Below are positions 63,213-64,000 of a DNA stretch of 64,000 nt, piece after piece. This DNA is from Chloroflexi bacterium bin20 (GTDB taxonomy: Bacteria > Chloroflexota > Anaerolineae > Aggregatilineales > Phototrophicaceae). Position numbers and translations under genes: made by a program. The stretch covers positions 1 through 64,000 of the forward strand of contig MPMG01000001.1 in the NCBI GenBank assembly GCA_002238485.1. The letters run 5' to 3'. The notes beneath the pieces are model-generated. The model was not told where the DNA came from. It saw only the letters and a program-made list of their open reading frames with translations, and searched no databases. Numbering within the stretch: position 1 is the first letter of the stretch; every line of letters starts with the position of its first letter.

Positions 63213-64000
63213 GAAACACGCTTTCAGCCTGCGCTTGCGGCTGCTGACATCCTATCTGGCGCTGCTGCTGATTACATTGAGCGTCGGCGCGATGGCGCTG
63301 ATGTTCTTGATCGGCGGCCGGCGCGCCCCCCATGCACCAACGTTTGCGCGCTTGGCTGCCCTGACACAGGGATTGAATTATCTGGATTTTATCGCCGATT
63401 TCCCATTTGACCGTGGCCGCGATCTGTTGCAAGCGCAAGTGCACGAGCTGCTGGATGTATTTGCAGAAAGGCGCGCCGTGCGCACCTTGCACATCAGCGT
63501 GAGGACAGAAGGACCGATTGTGCTGCATGACAGCGCGGGCAAATACACACCGGGCGCGTTGATACAGCTGCGCGGCGAAGGCTATCACAACAAACAGCTG
63601 GCCAAGGTGCTGGGGCGCGGCAGCGAACAATTCTTTGGCAGCTTCGTCGATCCCGACAGTGGCGAATGGCTGTATGCCGGCGTCATGTTTGGGCAGCAGC
63701 GCGGTTTTAGCGCACGCGTCGCCAGCAAAGATTTGTGGCTCTTGGCAGAGCCACAGCCAACCGTAAGCCTGCAGGAAACTTTGTCTGTTTTTAGCAATGC
63801 CCTGGCGCCACCGCTGTTGCAAGCGGGTATCGTCGGCATCCTCTTCGCCCTGCTGCTGGCGGCGCTGATCAGCCGCACAATTGCCCAGCCGCTGCAGCGC
63901 GTTGCCAAGGCAGCCACCGGCGTGGCGCGCGGCGATGACAGCGTAAATGTGCCAGTCAGCGGTCCGCCCGAATTGCGCTCGCTGGCCGAGTCCTTCAACC
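63199..64000 (+). CDS. Sensor histidine kinase, N-terminal part (cut by window edge)
   Basis: A TTG at 63199 starts a frame that runs off the window (about 267 residues seen). It has a first transmembrane helix (about 12-38, LTSYLALLLITLSVGAMALMFLIGG), an outward sensor region without a recognised fold, a second helix (about 212-234) and the beginning of a HAMP domain (ISRTIAQPLQRVAKAATGVARGDDSVNVPVSGPPELRSLAESFN). The start overlaps the response regulator by 14 bases, so the two are co-translated. It is the cognate kinase by position. Kinase domains lie beyond the window. Confidence 0.85.
   Translation, partial: MKKARKHAFSLRLRLLTSYLALLLITLSVGAMALMFLIGGRRAPHAPTFARLAALTQGLNYLDFIADFPFDRGRDLLQAQVHELLDVFAERRAVRTLHISVRTEGPIVLHDSAGKYTPGALIQLRGEGYHNKQLAKVLGRGSEQFFGSFVDPDSGEWLYAGVMFGQQRGFSARVASKDLWLLAEPQPTVSLQETLSVFSNALAPPLLQAGIVGILFALLLAALISRTIAQPLQRVAKAATGVARGDDSVNVPVSGPPELRSLAESFN

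Overview
The window looks like one contiguous chromosomal stretch of a moderately high-GC bacterium, most likely a Chloroflexota member of the Anaerolineae/Aggregatilineales type. This is inferred from gene content, not from a marker search. The pointers are Thr/Pro-rich linkers in exported proteins, lipoprotein-type surface proteins with no outer-membrane machinery, a split glycine decarboxylase with fused glyA-gcvT, an SH3 protein with Cys-rich 'NCCF' repeats, and an archaeal-like SAH hydrolase. No rRNA, tRNA or CRISPR was seen.

Layout. 1-1.25 kb: a complete ISAs1-type insertion sequence. 1.3-8.5 kb (+): uvrA, mtnP and a very large BNR/Asp-box propeller protein. 8.6-23.3 kb (-): a long co-directional run containing rpsF-rpsR-peptidyl-prolyl isomerase, a surface-polysaccharide block (O-antigen-ligase-like, YfhO-like, GT4, GT2, tatD, gmd, rmd) and an adenosylhomocysteine/methylthioadenosine recycling block (ahcY, PfkB kinase, mtnA, DsbA-like). 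23.5-32 kb: pyrimidine-nucleoside phosphorylase, a cell-wall trio (DUF3048, mltG, lipoprotein), a LmbE deacetylase, a tgt lacking its zinc cysteines, alr and a SCO1 protein. 32.0-38.9 kb (+): the glycine cleavage operon with its own promoter, glycine riboswitch and intrinsic terminator, then gcvH, gcvPA, gcvPB and a three-part SHMT/half-GcvT/GcvT fusion. 39-49.6 kb: a Cys-repeat SH3 protein, an EF-G-like GTPase without the catalytic His, ftsH, a YyaL/thioredoxin-domain protein, a small unknown protein and a Slt-type transglycosylase. 49.7-56.5 kb: glycosyltransferase, mgsA, an ECF sigma/anti-sigma pair, greA, a hydroxyacid dehydrogenase, an odd histidine kinase, and rplL/rplJ with an L10 leader. 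56.8-64 kb: a MEMO-like protein, a DUF3467-translin operon, a YCII protein, rsmG, an IDH-like enzyme with a MarR regulator, a GNAT protein, and a PhoB/PhoR-like two-component pair cut by the window edge.

The most unusual material is of two kinds. The first is a family of small GC-rich palindromic (MITE-like) elements. Two copies end 13-15 bases before a recognisable -35 box, others abut promoters or lie between convergent gene ends. The second is a set of gene-level oddities: the three-part glyA-gcvT fusion under a glycine riboswitch, the two-gene DUF3467-translin operon, the zinc-less Tgt, the His-less EF-G homologue, a histidine kinase with tandem HisKA-like segments, and three TTTACA-type repeats at exactly 11-base spacing before the response-regulator gene. 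Many promoters share an extended -10 of the form TGC-TATACT.
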